Below, piece by piece: positions 5,964-13,476 of a DNA stretch of 41,602 nt (the stretch's first letter is position 1; each line of letters opens with the position of its first letter). The notes beneath the pieces were generated by a model. That model was not told the origin of the DNA and searched no databases. It saw nothing but the letters and a program-made list of their open reading frames with translations. Origin of the DNA: Methylomicrobium sp035916875 (GTDB lineage: Bacteria > Pseudomonadota > Gammaproteobacteria > Methylococcales > Methylomonadaceae); the NCBI RefSeq assembly GCF_035916875.1, contig NZ_JAXUHN010000042.1, forward strand, positions 1 through 41,602, written 5' to 3'. A program made the translations under genes and the position numbers.

Positions 5964-6884
5964 ATGACAACCTGTATTTTCGACCGAGCCCGCGAAGCGT
6001 GCGAGCGGGCCGGCATTGAGTATAAATCCGTGCCGCTCGATGGCGAGTGGCACCAGGCCGACCTGACCGACGATCCGCGCGGCCGGGGCGATGGCCGCAT
6101 CAAACTGTTTCCGGACGGCCAAGGCGGGATCGTCTGGAACCACAAGACCGGGGAGAAACAAAACTTCTTCCTCGATCGCCAATCCGCCAAACCGATCAGC
6201 CCCGAAGAGCGCGCCCGGGTCAAGGCTGAACAGGAGCGCCGCCAACAAGAACGGCAGGAACGGCAAAACCGGACCGCCCGCCGCGCCCGCGCCATTTGGG
6301 CAACCTCTAAACCGGCTACGCTCGATCATCCTTATCTTGCCAAAAAGCAGATCCAGCCGCATAGCGCCCGCCTAACGACCTGGCAGCGAAGTTACCAGGA
6401 CAAAAGCGGCAAGCACAAGCTCACCGTCGAGAACGCGCTGATTCTGCCCTTGGTCGACGCCGCCGGCCGCATCCGTAACCTTCAAGCCATCTTCCCGATC
6501 GAATCCCTGGAACTGGGGCGCGGCAAGGATTTTTTGCCGTTTGGTGAAACGTCCGGGCTGTTTTGGTGGATTGGTTCGGAGAAAACTGATCCGGTCTTGA
6601 TCGCCGAAGGCTTCGCCACGGCAGCCACGCTGCACGAAGAGACCGGCTACCGGGTTTATATCGCATTCACGGCCGGCAATTTGCTGGCCGTGGGCCTTAT
6701 CGTCCGCAAGCATTTACCGGCCGTCAAAATCATCTTTGCCGCCGACAACGATAAAACGCCTGGCAATCCGGGCCTTACCAAAGCCAACGAAGCGGCCCTG
6801 GCCGTCGATGGCTTTGTTGCCTCTCCGCCGATCGCTGGCGACTTCAACGATTACGCCCTCGCCTTGCAGGATGCTCACCCATGA
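5964..6884 (+). CDS. Toprim-domain primase, P4 alpha N-terminal-like
   Basis: This protein probably makes RNA primers for replication of the excised element. The ATG at 5964 is preceded by AAGGAG (5951-5956), which favours it over an in-frame start at 5907. The 306-aa product has an N-terminal region with GEWHQADLTDDPRGRGDGRI and a W-N-H-K-T-G-E motif, a charged coiled stretch (80-110), and a C-terminal Toprim_3 domain. The Toprim acidic residues are visible: E215 in LIAEGFATA, then D261 and D263 in FAADNDK, with D293 in DFNDY. The E-G-x-A-T-A signature is shared with the primase part of phage P4 alpha and RepB'-type plasmid primases. No N-terminal zinc finger is seen. It overlaps the helicase gene by 4 bp. 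Confidence 0.85.
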   Translation: MTTCIFDRAREACERAGIEYKSVPLDGEWHQADLTDDPRGRGDGRIKLFPDGQGGIVWNHKTGEKQNFFLDRQSAKPISPEERARVKAEQERRQQERQERQNRTARRARAIWATSKPATLDHPYLAKKQIQPHSARLTTWQRSYQDKSGKHKLTVENALILPLVDAAGRIRNLQAIFPIESLELGRGKDFLPFGETSGLFWWIGSEKTDPVLIAEGFATAATLHEETGYRVYIAFTAGNLLAVGLIVRKHLPAVKIIFAADNDKTPGNPGLTKANEAALAVDGFVASPPIAGDFNDYALALQDAHP

Positions 6885-8839
6885 CGAAAAAAACAGGAAA
6901 GCCGGTTTTGGAACTGGTCAATAACTCTACCAAACCGAAATCGACTAAAACCGGCAGCGGGGGCGGATCGGGCGGCGCAGGCAAAAGCGCCGAACAGCGT
7001 TTCGGCGATTACGCCATTATCGGCGGCGCCTTCCACCAAATCAAAGCCGTCAGGACAGGGCCGGACGGGCAAGGCTTTGTCGAAATCCCGCTGTGTGATT
7101 TCGTCTGCAAGATTGCCGAAGAAGTCACCCATGACGATGGCTTGCACGATCAAGCCTTTTTGCGTATCGAAGGACGGCGCAAGGATGGACTGACCCTGCC
7201 TTTGGTCGACGTGCCGGCCACCAAGTTTTATTCGACTCAAGCCAATTGGGTTAATGAGGCCTACGGCACGCTGGCGTTCGTTTTTCCCGGCGCTTCCAAG
7301 CGGGATAACCTGCGCGCCGCGATCCATTTGTATTCGACGCTGGCAGGCGATGTGCCGCGCCGGCATGTGTTCAAGTTTACCGGGTGGAAACAGTGCGACA
7401 ACGACTGGCAGTATTTGACCGGCTCGGGCGCGATCAGTGCCGAAGGGTTACGCCAAGATGTGCAGGTGGAACTCGGGCAAGGCCACATGAGCCGCTATCG
7501 CTTACCCGCACCGATCGAGGCCGAGGCCATCAAAGCGGCGGCGGGGCTGGTTTCGGATTTACTGGCGATTTGCCCCGGCAAGCCGCAGATCGGCGCGGCC
7601 TTACTGGCCGCCGTGGCTCGCGCCCCCTTGGGCGAATGCCTGCCGATCGATTTCGCCATATTCATTCACGGCATGACCGGCGCGAAAAAATCCGCAATCA
7701 CCGCCATTCCGCTCGCTTTCTTCGGCGATTTCAACGCGCGCCGTTTCCCGGCCAATTTTACCGACACCGATAACGATATCGAGGTGAAAGCGTTTCAGGC
7801 TAAGGACGGGATATTTGTCGTCGACGACTTCAAGCCTTCGGTCAACCAGTCAGAAGCGGCCAAGCTGCACGCGAAAGCGGAACGTTTGATCCGAAACACC
7901 GGCAACCAGGCAGGACGGGGCAGGCGCGGCGCTGAACTGCAAGCGAAAGCCGCGCCGTATAACCGCTCAATGACATTCATTACCGGCGAAGATTTACCCA
8001 AAGGCCAAAGCCTGTTGGGGCGCCTGTTGATTCTAGAGCTAACCCGTGTCGATGTGGATTGCGAAACGCTCACGCGCCTTCAACAGACGGCCGAGTCTGG
8101 CCGATTATCTGGCTTGATGGCCGCTTATCTGCAATGGCTGGCCCCGCGTATGGATACGCTGAAAAAGGAGTTTCCGGAAAAGGTCGTCAGCCTGCGCAAT
8201 TTCGCCTTGCAGGGCGGTTACGCTTCCTCTCATCCCCGCGCCCCCGAGATTTTCGCCAATTTGGTAGCCGGGTCTGCTGTCTTTGCCGAGTTTCTGGAAG
8301 CGGCCGGCGCGATCGACAGCGAACAGGCCGGCGCGCTGGTCGAGTCCGTCGAATCCGGATTGATGCAGGCATTCAATGAGCAAGGCGACTACCAAGCCGA
8401 TCAGGACGAAACCGAGCGGTTTCTGGATTTGCTCCGCGCCTTATTCGCCAGAGGCAATGCGCACATTGCCTGCCGGCTGAACCAGGGGCCGCCGCCGTCA
8501 CGGCCGCATACGTGGGGCTGGCGCGAAGTCAGCGATCCGATCGGCGGCAAAGATTACCGGCCGATGGGCAACTGCATCGGCTGGTACGACGACAAAGCCG
8601 GGGAAGTCTGGCTGCAACAGGACAGCACTTACGCCGAGGTTCAGCGCCTGGCCAAGCAACAAGGGGACGCCGTATTGTTGTCTCCGACCAGCCTTTGGCG
8701 GCGACTGTATGAGAAAGGCTACATCACCCAGACCGAGCGAGACCCCAAAAGCAGCCGGCCGCGCTTGCGCGTGAAGAAGATTATCGCCGGCAGCAATCAG
8801 CGTGTAATGGTCTTATCCGCCGATACGATCGAGGCTTGA
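6881..8839 (+). CDS. DUF927-domain replication helicase
   Basis: The 652-aa protein is a DUF927 family member, predicted to be an AAA/SF3-like DNA helicase that unwinds the element origin. A glycine/serine-rich linker (about 25-35) precedes the N-terminal domain. The P-loop is HGMTGAKKSA at about residues 262-271, and the Walker B is IFVVDDF at about 310, followed by a polar strand with LITGEDLP-like TFITGEDLPKG. The C-terminal about 130 residues (WGWREVSD, GNCIGWYD) could be an origin-binding winged-helix part. Together with the upstream Toprim protein it corresponds to the single P4 alpha primase-helicase split in two. A repeat-rich noncoding region follows directly and may be its binding site. 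Confidence 0.85.
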   Translation: MTKKTGKPVLELVNNSTKPKSTKTGSGGGSGGAGKSAEQRFGDYAIIGGAFHQIKAVRTGPDGQGFVEIPLCDFVCKIAEEVTHDDGLHDQAFLRIEGRRKDGLTLPLVDVPATKFYSTQANWVNEAYGTLAFVFPGASKRDNLRAAIHLYSTLAGDVPRRHVFKFTGWKQCDNDWQYLTGSGAISAEGLRQDVQVELGQGHMSRYRLPAPIEAEAIKAAAGLVSDLLAICPGKPQIGAALLAAVARAPLGECLPIDFAIFIHGMTGAKKSAITAIPLAFFGDFNARRFPANFTDTDNDIEVKAFQAKDGIFVVDDFKPSVNQSEAAKLHAKAERLIRNTGNQAGRGRRGAELQAKAAPYNRSMTFITGEDLPKGQSLLGRLLILELTRVDVDCETLTRLQQTAESGRLSGLMAAYLQWLAPRMDTLKKEFPEKVVSLRNFALQGGYASSHPRAPEIFANLVAGSAVFAEFLEAAGAIDSEQAGALVESVESGLMQAFNEQGDYQADQDETERFLDLLRALFARGNAHIACRLNQGPPPSRPHTWGWREVSDPIGGKDYRPMGNCIGWYDDKAGEVWLQQDSTYAEVQRLAKQQGDAVLLSPTSLWRRLYEKGYITQTERDPKSSRPRLRVKKIIAGSNQRVMVLSADTIEA

Positions 8840-8869
8840 TAAAAATATGAAGGGGGTTATCTATAAATT

Positions 8870-9166
8870 ATTCGGGAAACTCGGGAAAGAATAGCTATAA
8901 CCCTTGTATAGCAAGGCTTAACGTTTCCCGAGTCGGTCTTTTTTCTCGGGAAAGATTCCCGAAAAGTCGGGAAAGTTTTAAAGGCTCGGATTACCTCAAG
9001 CTGAGGAAACCCCGTTATGAATTCGGGAAAACCGGGAAATTTCCCCGAGATTTTGGGCGAGTCGGGAAACCGCAAAGCCGCGCCGTGTCTGGTTTTGAGG
9101 CCACTTTTCCCGAATTTCCCGAATTTCCCGAGCTTTTGAAACAGGAGGGGGAATAATATTTTTTAT
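8870..9166. other. Candidate replication origin: dense TCGGGAAA/TTTCCCGA iterons
   Basis: This 0.3-kb noncoding stretch after the helicase gene carries about a dozen copies of CGGGAAA or its complement TTTCCCG. The direct orientation appears at 8872-8879, 8881-8888, 8946-8953, 8967-8974, 9022-9030, 9032-9039 and 9062-9069. The inverse appears at 8923-8931, 8955-8962, about 9106-9113, 9115-9122 and 9124-9131, with a variant TTTCCCCGA at 9040-9048. The cluster ends at AT-rich AATAATATTTTTTATTC. Iterons plus an AT-rich segment beside the primase-helicase pair are typical of a replication origin, and P4 also has repeat-containing ori and crr sites bound by alpha. The rest of 8840-9335 has no gene. 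Confidence 0.65.
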
Positions 9167-9335
9167 TCGTAGGGATGGGTCCTTCCTGACTTTCTCCCGA
9201 GAGGGTAAGAAGAGCCCCGATTTGTAGGTAGGCAGTGGCTCCAAAAGTTACTAAACCATTGGTTTTCAATTGACGGCTAACTTCTCAATCGGACTTTTTT
9301 CGATCAATTTAGACAATTTTTTCAGTAGGTTAAGT

Positions 9336-10004
9336 ATGAGACGAGGAACAAAGGCGGATTTAGCCCGTGAGCTGGGCATCAGCCGTTCTGCGGTATCCCA
9401 AGCATTCAAGAAGCACGCCATCCAGTTGAGCACCGACGGCAAGTTCGATTTGGACTACGCCGCCTGGCTGTTGCGCGAAAAACAGGACGCCGCCAAGAGC
9501 AAGGCGCAGCGATCGGCCAACAAGCAATTACCGGGACTCAAGAATCCCCGGTTCAAGCGCGAAGTCGTCAGGCTATTGCAGCCGGTATGGGACGAAGCCT
9601 TCAGGGCGGTAATCCGGGAAGCCGTGAGCGGCGCGGAGAATGAAGAGGATTGGGCCTATATCGAAGATTATTTGGCCGTATTCATGCTGGTATGGGACGC
9701 CTTCCACGAAATTTGCGACCGCGAGTTTCCGTCCGACATGGGCGACTTTCCGTTCCTAAAGCCGGCGTGTATCGATTTCGACTTCACGGTCATTCATCCG
9801 CGCGACCAGATCACGACGATCATGCAGGGCGACGACGGCGTAACCGATGCGGGGCGCGGGAAAATCGACTATTCGGCGATGCCGCTGGAAGAACTGGAGC
9901 CGTTGGTTTTCGGCACTGATGACGCACTGGATATCCTTGCTTTCGACCTGGAGGCCGATAGCGATCTATCAGACGATCAACAAACACTTAGACCCAAATC
10001 ATGA
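9336..10004 (+). CDS. Helix-turn-helix protein, possible terminase-small-like DNA binder
   Basis: I chose ATG 9336 over an upstream TTG in the same frame because the conserved-looking part begins there. The 222-aa product opens with a clear helix-turn-helix: KADLARELGISRSAVSQAFKKHAI, then a strand pair (QLSTDGKFDLDYAAWLL) like that in Nu1/terminase small subunit or phage regulator domains. A charged helical linker (REKQDAAKSKAQRSANK) leads to an all-helical domain and a very acidic C-terminus. It is the first gene after the putative origin and heads a rightward run of six genes. It could regulate this run, bind the origin, or recognise DNA for packaging. The overlap with the next gene is 4 bp. 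Confidence 0.65.
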   Translation: MRRGTKADLARELGISRSAVSQAFKKHAIQLSTDGKFDLDYAAWLLREKQDAAKSKAQRSANKQLPGLKNPRFKREVVRLLQPVWDEAFRAVIREAVSGAENEEDWAYIEDYLAVFMLVWDAFHEICDREFPSDMGDFPFLKPACIDFDFTVIHPRDQITTIMQGDDGVTDAGRGKIDYSAMPLEELEPLVFGTDDALDILAFDLEADSDLSDDQQTLRPKS

Positions 10005-10369
10005 AGCTGACACCCACCGAACGGCGCAAGGTCAAATTATCGCTTGAACTGCAAAAACCCTTGCCGCCTGACCTGGCGCAAGTTGTATTGGTCGAGCTGG
10101 GTCTGGCCTACGGTCGCACCGGAAAACAAAGCCTGGCCTACCAAGACGCCTTAACTCGGCGGAACCAATACATTCTTGCCGCGTTCGAGGCCTTGCCGGG
10201 CCGCCCCTGGCCGCGTTGCGGCGAATTAGTCAACCGGATTACCTCCGGGCGATTGGGCGACGACAAGGCCGGGCAATGCCTTAAACAAGCCGAATCGCTC
10301 GGTGCCAAAATGCCGTCGTCGCTCAAGATGCTGGCAAAAATTTGCGGACTTTCGGCTAGGAAAAATTAA
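10001..10369 (+). CDS. Unrecognised 122-aa element protein
   Basis: The gene overlaps the previous stop by 4 bp (ATGA). The product is basic and appears helical, starting MKLTPTERRKVKLSLEL; it contains VLVELGLAYGRTGKQSLAYQDALTRRNQYI and ends CGLSARKN. No cysteine pattern, catalytic motif or membrane segment is seen, and I do not recognise the family. The coupling suggests it works with the helix-turn-helix protein. Confidence 0.7.
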   Translation: MKLTPTERRKVKLSLELQKPLPPDLAQVVLVELGLAYGRTGKQSLAYQDALTRRNQYILAAFEALPGRPWPRCGELVNRITSGRLGDDKAGQCLKQAESLGAKMPSSLKMLAKICGLSARKN

Positions 10370-10449
10370 CGGCATCGATTGCCTATTTTTGTCACGGTCC
10401 CTATGTCACCCTATAGCACAACCCGTCGTATCCAAGCGAGAAGATAACC

Positions 10450-10821
10450 ATGCAACAGCCACCATCCGAAAGCGAACGCTTGGCCGAAGAAATAGAAGGC
10501 CAAAAATTGCGCGCGGCCTTCCAGGCGGACATCAACCAACGCGCCGCGCAAACCAGTGGCACCCAAAAAGAAGCCATTCCTTTGTTGTTGGAAGCCTATC
10601 CCTTATTAAGAAACTGGCAACGCAGCTTCATCGACAAGGCGTCGCTTTATGCCTCACGCAGCGATATGAAAAAGCGCTACAGCGCCCGCCAGATAACGGC
10701 CTATGCCGCCGCTGAAACGCTGATGCCGCTGCTTGATATGCAGCCCAAGGAGTTTCACGGGCTATTTGTGATGTGCTGCCTTGCCGCCGGAACAGCCCTA
10801 CCCACCAAACCCAAGAAATAG
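10450..10821 (+). CDS. Unrecognised 123-aa element protein
   Basis: The product is soluble and probably all-helical: ESERLAEEIEGQKLRAAFQADINQ forms a charged helix, and LLLEAYPLLRNWQRSFIDKASLYASRSDMKKRYSARQITAYAAAE looks like a compact helical domain. The SARQITAYAAAETLM segment resembles a short DNA-binding helix pair, but this is not diagnostic. It is separated from the upstream gene by 80 bp and from the next by 8 bp. Function unknown. Confidence 0.65.
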   Translation: MQQPPSESERLAEEIEGQKLRAAFQADINQRAAQTSGTQKEAIPLLLEAYPLLRNWQRSFIDKASLYASRSDMKKRYSARQITAYAAAETLMPLLDMQPKEFHGLFVMCCLAAGTALPTKPKK

Positions 10822-10829
10822 GATCGGAA

Positions 10830-11315
10830 ATGAAATTCAACCAAGCCAAATGGGGGGCGATACAGCAGCGCCGCGCCGCCCTTCACCAAATCTACCGCGC
10901 AGTGAATGAGGATTGGTTCCATGCGCGCGACGAGTACGCCCGGCAACTGGCGCAATTTTCCCGCAATTATCCGGACTGCCGACAGGCCCTGGAGATCATC
11001 AAACTAGACTGGCGAGCGCTGTCGGCGGCCGAGATCGGCGCCAAACTGGAGCAACTGCGCACCGCCTGGCCGAAAGCTTGTGCCGCGTTCAATGTGTCGG
11101 AAGGCTTTTTCGGCAAGCACGCCTTGATCGAACTGTACGAGGCGATGCTGACGCACCGCAAATTGACCGACGCCCGAGACCAAGCCGCCCGAAATAAAAA
11201 CGAGTTCGGCGCTTGCTTCAATGTGCTGAACGACTTCGCCGAAAAGCACGGACAAGGCGATCCCACCCGTTATCACGTCGCGCCCGACCGGGCATCACTG
11301 GATGGAGGTTATTGA
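10830..11315 (+). CDS. Unrecognised 161-aa element protein
   Basis: ATG 10830 follows the previous stop by 8 bp and is preceded by GGATCGGA. The protein is rich in long amphipathic helices (RRAALHQIYRAVNEDWFHARDEYARQLAQF; LIELYEAMLTHRKLTDARDQAARNKNEF) and has a coiled-coil character. There is no signal peptide or membrane segment. Its stop overlaps the next start (TGATG at 11313-11317). Phage-like structural or scaffold roles are possible because a capsid-type protease ends this run, but nothing in the sequence proves it. Confidence 0.65.
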   Translation: MKFNQAKWGAIQQRRAALHQIYRAVNEDWFHARDEYARQLAQFSRNYPDCRQALEIIKLDWRALSAAEIGAKLEQLRTAWPKACAAFNVSEGFFGKHALIELYEAMLTHRKLTDARDQAARNKNEFGACFNVLNDFAEKHGQGDPTRYHVAPDRASLDGGY

Positions 11316-11914
11316 TGGACGCCAAGAAAATCAAAGACACGCTCGAAAAGAGCCGTAACCAAGCCCTGAAACAGCTTCATGATCTGCGCGACGAACTCAA
11401 CGGCATTGATGATGAAATCCACTGGATCGACCATGCGCCGCTGCCGCTGGATGATGCGCTGGCGGCCATCGATCGCTTTATCACACTGCACGCGGATGGC
11501 AGCAGCCGGGCTAAGGCCTTTTTTTACCAAACTCCCTTGCAGGGCTTGGGGCCTTTTGATGCGACGGTTCAGATCGACTGTGAATCTACCGTCATCGAGA
11601 ACGGTCGGATTTTCGGCGGTGCCGGGGCGGCGCACCTGGCCGGCGTGTTGATTCCGTTGATCGGATCAAGCACGGTGCAGCGCCTGTTGCACGACATGGC
11701 CCGCCGCGAAGCCGAACACATCGAATCCGGCCCGCCCCTGGCCGAACGGCAGGAACTGAAAGCCAGCCTGCAACAGCGCAAATACGCGCTGGAGGTCGAG
11801 GAAGAGACGCTGATTTGTTCGGCCGAAGCGCTGGGCATGGACGGCTTTTATCGGCGCAGCGACGTAAACCCCGAAGTTGTGCTAATGATGGAGGTCAGCG
11901 ATGCTGACAGATAA
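11315..11914 (+). CDS. Unrecognised 199-aa coiled-coil-containing protein
   Basis: ATG 11315 has GGAGG (11305-11309) upstream and overlaps the previous stop, which makes it preferable to an in-frame ATG at 11213. The N-terminus is a coiled coil (about 1-40, KIKDTLEKSRNQALKQLHDLRDELNGIDDEI). The middle contains a glycine-rich segment GRIFGGAGAAHLAGVLIPLIG that could be buried. A second charged helix spans about 150-175. The gene overlaps the S49 protease by 14 bp, so the two are probably co-translated. A scaffold or adaptor for the protease is one possibility; no homology is claimed. Confidence 0.65.
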   Translation: MDAKKIKDTLEKSRNQALKQLHDLRDELNGIDDEIHWIDHAPLPLDDALAAIDRFITLHADGSSRAKAFFYQTPLQGLGPFDATVQIDCESTVIENGRIFGGAGAAHLAGVLIPLIGSSTVQRLLHDMARREAEHIESGPPLAERQELKASLQQRKYALEVEEETLICSAEALGMDGFYRRSDVNPEVVLMMEVSDADR

Positions 11915-12806
11915 ACTCTATGCGATGCCGCGCTTGCACCTGGAAACCCTATTCAGGACCGAGGCCAAGCTGGCCGCGCTGGAGACGCCCACGACGCCGC
12001 CGGCAACAGCCAATACCGAAGGCAACACCGCCGTCATTCCGGTAAACGGCGTGCTGTTTCCACGTGCGAACATCTTTACCCTGTTCGGCTTTGGAACCGC
12101 ATTGACCGACATTCAAGCGCAGATCAACAAGGCCGTCACGAATCAGGCGGTTAAAAAGATCGTCTTCGCTTTCGATTCGCCTGGCGGCAGTGTTACCGGC
12201 ATTCACGAGCAGGCCAACACGATCAAGGCTATCAACAAACCCACGGTGGCCTATGTCGGCGGCATGGCCGCGAGCGCGGCCTATTGGCTGGCGGCCGCCT
12301 GCGATCAGATCGTCACCGACGCGACCGGAGAAATGGGCAGTATCGGCATTGTAGGCGTGTATCAGCTCGGCAGCGATAAAAACACGCTCGAAATCGTCAG
12401 CAGCCATGCACCCGATAAGCGGCCGGACGGCACCACGCCCGAGGGCAAGCGCGTATTGCAAACGCAAATTGACGACCTGGAAGCTATTTTCATTCAATCG
12501 TTGGTCGGCTTGCGGCCTGCATTGACCGAAGACAAGATCAAGGCCTTACGCGGCGGCATCGAGATCGGCGCCAAAGCGGTCAAGTTCGGCCTAGCCGACG
12601 GCTTGGGCAGCTTGCAGGGCGTCTTGAGCGGCGCACCGCTCAATCAGCCCGACAGCCAGCAAACAGCAGCCCAGGACAAAGGAGACTGGGGTAAAGCGTT
12701 TTCGCTGGCGACCGGCAGAACATCCCAGGCCGCGCAAGCCCCCGCGCAAAACACCGATCATACCGGCTGGGGCTCCGCCTTCGCCAAGGCGCGCGGATCG
12801 AGATAA
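11901..12806 (+). CDS. S49-family serine protease, phage capsid-protease type
   Basis: The 301-aa protein belongs to the SppA/S49 family, in the single-domain group that includes phage head maturation proteases such as lambda gpC. The sequence shows the entry strand AVIPVNGVLFPR (44-55), FDSPGGSV (91-98), the nucleophile S125 in GGMAASAAYWLAA, and a likely general-base lysine K173 in HAPDKRPDG. There is no signal peptide or membrane helix, arguing against a signal-peptide peptidase role. The C-terminal 60 residues are low-complexity and end in FAKARGSR. It is the last gene of the element, coupled to the previous one. No portal or major capsid gene is recognised beside it, so a substrate from a helper phage or from the unrecognised genes is possible. 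Confidence 0.85.
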   Translation: MLTDKLYAMPRLHLETLFRTEAKLAALETPTTPPATANTEGNTAVIPVNGVLFPRANIFTLFGFGTALTDIQAQINKAVTNQAVKKIVFAFDSPGGSVTGIHEQANTIKAINKPTVAYVGGMAASAAYWLAAACDQIVTDATGEMGSIGIVGVYQLGSDKNTLEIVSSHAPDKRPDGTTPEGKRVLQTQIDDLEAIFIQSLVGLRPALTEDKIKALRGGIEIGAKAVKFGLADGLGSLQGVLSGAPLNQPDSQQTAAQDKGDWGKAFSLATGRTSQAAQAPAQNTDHTGWGSAFAKARGSR

Positions 12807-12875
12807 CCGAATTTGGCGCGACATGCAGGCGCCAGATAGCTCCTATGACTGCATGGTTTTTGAAAATGATGGGGG

Positions 12876-12900
12876 AGCCGGGCCTTGTGCCCGGCTTTTC
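12876..12900 (+). terminator. Rho-independent terminator after the S49 protease operon
   Basis: AGCCGGGC (12876-12883) and GCCCGGCT (12889-12896) form a perfect 8-bp stem with a CTTGT loop, followed by TTTC. It lies 70 bp after the S49 protease stop and probably ends the rightward operon. Confidence 0.75.
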
Positions 12901-13030
12901 CCGTTGTATAAACGGTTTTGTTATCAGTGCCGGCCAGGACATAGTCGAGCCAGTCGGTTTCTTGCGGCCGTAATCACTCGTCACCGCAACAATGAGGCGT
13001 AGAGTCCGCCAAGAGTAGCAACGCACTCCA

Positions 13031-13055
13031 AAAGCCGGGGCAACCCGGCTTTTTT
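13031..13055 (+). terminator. Second strong terminator near the right end
   Basis: AAAGCCGGG (13031-13039) and CCCGGCTTT (13044-13052) pair perfectly around GCAA and run into further T residues. It is 150 bp beyond the first terminator with no ORF between, so it may end a short noncoding transcript or insulate the element. Confidence 0.7.
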
Positions 13056-13352
13056 GTGGCTGCGCCGGCAGGCCGGCCACCGAACCACGCGCCATAACGG
13101 GCGTCCAGCAAGAGTACGGGATGCTGGGATGTGCTGCGTTTAGGAAACGAGCCTATATCAAGAAATAGCCAGCCTGTAAGCCTTGGGTCTCAAGCCTTAT
13201 AAGAAATTGGCACGGAATCCAGCTAGAGTTTTTATTATTTCCTAATATGAAACGGCGTATCGAGCCGGACGCGGGGTTCAAACAAACCGATTACTGCATA
13301 GATTTGAAAAGGATGAACCAGACTGCGCTCAGTAAGTTACACGTTGAAAAAC

Positions 13353-13372
13353 GGTTACATGAGGGTTACATG
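13353..13372. repeat. Right-end arm-type repeats GGTTACATG x2
   Basis: GGTTACATG occurs at 13353-13361 and 13364-13372 with 11-bp spacing, matching the pair at 391-410 inside the left end in sequence, spacing and orientation. Shared short repeats inside both ends, near the att core, are expected for integrase arm-binding sites. Confidence 0.6.
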
Positions 13373-13383
13373 AATTACGCAGA

Positions 13384-13417
13384 AAATAAAAAAGGGCTTA
13401 CGATTTCTCGTAAGCCC
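13384..13417 (-). terminator. Terminator downstream of tRNA-Met
   Basis: GGGCTTACGA (13394-13403) and TCGTAAGCCC (13408-13417) form a perfect 10-bp stem with a TTTC loop. Read leftward it is followed by a T-rich run. It terminates the tRNA-Met transcript and is carried by the element, replacing the original terminator now at 174-203. Confidence 0.8.
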
Positions 13418-13427
13418 TTGAATTCTT

Positions 13428-13476
13428 TGGTGGCGATGGGTGGGATCGAACCACCGACCTTGGGGTTATGAATCCC
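13428..13476. repeat. Right attachment site within the intact tRNA-Met
   Basis: This is the right copy of the 49-bp direct repeat, identical to 214-262. Recombination between the copies would release a circle of 13,214 bp and leave one tRNA gene. The crossover must lie within this identity block, probably near the anticodon region, which is common for P4-type integrases. Confidence 0.88.

Larger units (their letters stand above)
12807..13427. other. Right-end noncoding region of the element
   Basis: No gene is supported here. Terminator hairpins lie at 12876-12900 and 13031-13055. GTCCGCCAAGAGTA (13004-13017) is repeated with two changes as GTCCAGCAAGAGTA (13103-13116), and GCCGGCAGGCCGGC near 13064-13077 is palindromic. 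The rightmost part holds the arm-type GGTTACATG pair and the tRNA terminator. The region could hold a small RNA or a packaging site; neither can be shown. Confidence 0.5.

Noticed and set aside
8870..9140. CRISPR array
   Set aside because: The repeats are only about 8 bp, in both orientations and irregularly spaced, and no cas genes are present; an origin-like iteron cluster is a better explanation.
13140..13200. Second copy of the GTCTCAA box near the right end as part of the immunity RNA
   Set aside because: Only seven bases match and no hairpin or partner box is nearby; probably chance.
13247..13471. 74-aa plus-strand open frame ending in GGIEPPTLGL
   Set aside because: The C-terminus is antisense tRNA-Met and the frame crosses the arm sites and terminator; a classical misannotation.
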